A stretch of 44,863 bases of DNA. Source: Candidatus Neomarinimicrobiota bacterium. Its GTDB lineage: Bacteria > Fidelibacterota > Fidelibacteria > Fidelibacterales > Fidelibacteraceae. The notes below the pieces were generated by a model. That model saw only the letters and a program-made list of their open reading frames with translations. It did not search any database and was not told the DNA's origin. This document shows positions 43,560 through 44,863 of this stretch, in pieces; positions within the stretch are counted from its first letter, which is position 1; each line of letters opens with the position of its first letter. The stretch covers positions 1 to 44,863 of the forward strand of contig JAGGVO010000040.1 in assembly GCA_021157965.1 (NCBI GenBank), in the 5' to 3' direction. The position numbers were made by a program, and so were the translations under genes.

Positions 43560-44594
43560 ATGGAACTGAAACTGCACGAATTTGATTTGCCCCTGAAATA
43601 TAAATTCGGGATATCACGGGAAACCCGGACGGTTCAGAAGACGGTGATTGCCGAAGTCATTCAGGACGGCGTGAAGGGATATGGTGAAGCGGTAGCCAAC
43701 CATAAGTATTACGGGTTTACCGTGGAAAAAATGTTTTCCGATCTGAATGGTCTCCAGGAGGACTTAAAAACGCGGAATCTCCTGGAAATCACACCGAATG
43801 CCCTGTGGTCAATCTACCATCCCAAGCTGAAAGACAACCCCTTTGCCCAGTGTGCCCTGGACATGGCCTTGTGGGATCTTTACGGAAAACTGAAAGGGAA
43901 AAAGACCTGGGAATTGTGGGGACTGGATGCGTCCAAACGGCCGGTGACGGATTATACCATTGGTATCGACGAAATCGATGTGATGAAAAAGAAACTCCTG
44001 GAATTCAGGGACTGGCCTGTCTTCAAAATCAAACTTGGGACAAAACATGACATGGAAATCATGCAGGAACTGCGGAAAGTAACGAATGCCACCCTGCGGA
44101 TTGATGCCAATTGCGCCTGGACAGCCGGGCAGACCATTGAATTTTCCAAAACCCTGAAAGAACTGGATGTGGAGTTTATTGAACAACCTTTGCCCGCCGG
44201 GGATTGGATGGGGATGAAACAGGTTTATGAACACTCGGTTTTACCGGTCATTGCCGACGAAAGCTGTGTCCATGAGGAAGATGTGGACCGCTGCCACGGA
44301 TTTTTTCACGGGGTGAACATCAAGGTGGTCAAATGCGGAGGACTCACACCGGCTCTGCGGATGATTCACCGTGCCCGGGAACTGGAGATGAAAGTTATGG
44401 TGGGCTGTATGACCGAATCTACAGTGGGCATTTCCGGCATTGCTCAGCTGATGCCTCTCCTTGATTATGTGGATGCAGACGGACCTCTCCTTTTGGCAAA
44501 AGATATTGCAACAGGTGTTACTATTGAAAAGGGTGTTGTCTCTTTTTCAGATGTGCCGGGGAATGGAGTTGTTCTGAGTGCTGGAATGATTTGA
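43560..44594 (+). CDS. dipeptide epimerase (L-Ala-D/L-Glu epimerase type), enolase superfamily
   Basis: This 344-aa enzyme (ATG 43560, site AGAGGA; a frame to 43530 is less likely) has the muconate-lactonising subgroup core. The KxK acid-base Lys pair is in FKIKLGTKHD (near 160). Metal ligands are in RIDANCAW, FIEQPLP and VIADESC, and the second Lys is in NIKVVKCGGLTPA. The GCMTESTVGIS loop and the end DADGPLLL are marks of Ala-Glu/dipeptide epimerases, which racemise dipeptides from peptidoglycan turnover. Other dipeptide specificities exist in this clade and need testing. It is probably a single gene. The stop is embedded in a GAATTGA repeat. Confidence 0.88.
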   Translation: MELKLHEFDLPLKYKFGISRETRTVQKTVIAEVIQDGVKGYGEAVANHKYYGFTVEKMFSDLNGLQEDLKTRNLLEITPNALWSIYHPKLKDNPFAQCALDMALWDLYGKLKGKKTWELWGLDASKRPVTDYTIGIDEIDVMKKKLLEFRDWPVFKIKLGTKHDMEIMQELRKVTNATLRIDANCAWTAGQTIEFSKTLKELDVEFIEQPLPAGDWMGMKQVYEHSVLPVIADESCVHEEDVDRCHGFFHGVNIKVVKCGGLTPALRMIHRARELEMKVMVGCMTESTVGISGIAQLMPLLDYVDADGPLLLAKDIATGVTIEKGVVSFSDVPGNGVVLSAGMI

Positions 44595-44606
44595 GAATTG
44601 AGAATG
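44591..44606 (+). repeat. GAATTGA-type repeat at the 3' end of the epimerase gene
   Basis: TTGAGAATTGAGAATG spans the stop codon (TGA at 44592-44594). It is the exact inverted copy of 14786-14801 after hppA. Both read the same on the coding strand of the adjacent gene. Confidence 0.75.
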
Positions 44607-44618
44607 GAGAATTGTACC

Positions 44619-44651
44619 TCGAATAGAACCCGCCAGGCGGGTTCTATTCGA
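44619..44651. repeat. perfect palindrome with 16-nt arms
   Basis: TCGAATAGAACCCGCC (44619-44634) and GGCGGGTTCTATTCGA (44636-44651) are perfectly complementary around a single A. There is no T-tract on either side, so it is not a standard terminator. It resembles a miniature palindromic element or a dyad site for a homodimeric protein. The remaining 44652-44863 is AT-rich with one GC-rich patch near 44762 and no gene that I can support. Confidence 0.85.
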
Positions 44652-44863
44652 TGATCGGGAGTGGTATATTATCTCTGGAATGAATCCATTGATTTATTCG
44701 CCACATCATATATACGAATAACAATATTATCTTGCGTGATGTTAAAAAACGGTGTATTTTACCCCCGGGGTGGGGGGCGTTACCTAAGCGAAATCATATA
44801 TCAAATTTGACTTATTATCTTGGTGTTAAACCGTTGATTATTTTGAAGTTAGAAGTTTGAAGC

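Noticed and set aside
44619-44651. Rho-independent terminator
   Set aside because: No run of T follows the stem on either strand.
44679-44720. 13-codon open frame after the epimerase gene
   Set aside because: It is too short, has no ribosome-binding site and encodes no recognisable peptide.

Overview
The window looks like a chromosomal segment of a Gram-negative bacterium from the FCB side of the tree (Bacteroidota/Fibrobacterota relatives). Ca. Marinimicrobia (Neomarinimicrobiota) is my best guess, from memory of gene content and not from a search. The pointers are: two large secreted proteins ending in NPFNP-type C-terminal sorting domains of the type IX secretion (T9SS) kind, a PorQ-like outer-membrane protein, a gingipain-family (C25) peptidase, a very large FCB-style outer-membrane barrel, a split transketolase, and a membrane pyrophosphatase with K+-dependent, probably Na+-pumping, signature residues. 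Base composition is near 50% G+C and fairly even across genes.

Layout. 1-2400 is an accessory patch: a 26-codon remnant of an aldo/keto reductase, short direct repeats, the U32-family gene trhP, and a REP-associated tyrosine transposase (RAYT) with palindromic REP-like hairpins on both sides. 2395-8545 (+) encodes two secreted proteins, a 1553-aa C25 peptidase and an esterase, both with C-terminal sorting domains. From 29659 down to 8572 the minus strand carries a nearly unbroken series of housekeeping genes: an AtpI-like membrane protein, a cation/H+ antiporter fused to a PTS-EIIA domain, a parvulin, split transketolase, ruvB, queA, ispD, ispF, gltX, ispE, tRNA-Gln, prs, rplY, pth, hppA, rpsF-rpsR-rplI, then priA, an MA-type metallopeptidase, a porQ-like gene and tmk. 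Many of these join by 1-14 nt overlaps. REP hairpins interrupt the series between ispF and gltX.

29757-36645 is mixed. It holds a WalJ-like metallo-hydrolase, a lipoprotein with a PEGA domain fused to a cyclophilin, an intact gene for a protein that looks like an AAA ATPase but has lost both Walker motifs, an aldo/keto reductase, an unexplained large inverted repeat, a phage-CI-like DNA-binding protein, RNase R, and a small gene that appears frameshifted in an A5 run.

36692-42773 (-) is a compact four-gene envelope operon: a membrane-anchored zinc-ribbon protein, a propeller-like secreted protein, a 1052-aa outer-membrane barrel and an Omp85/BamA-like barrel. All junctions are 4-nt gaps or short overlaps. 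It is the best candidate here for an undescribed multi-protein system. The window ends with a flavodoxin, a dipeptide epimerase of the enolase superfamily, and a perfect 16-bp-arm palindrome.

The genes suggest a sodium-oriented bioenergetic theme (PPase and antiporter) and a strong investment in outer-membrane assembly and T9SS-type export. No CRISPR array, rRNA or complete prophage was seen.
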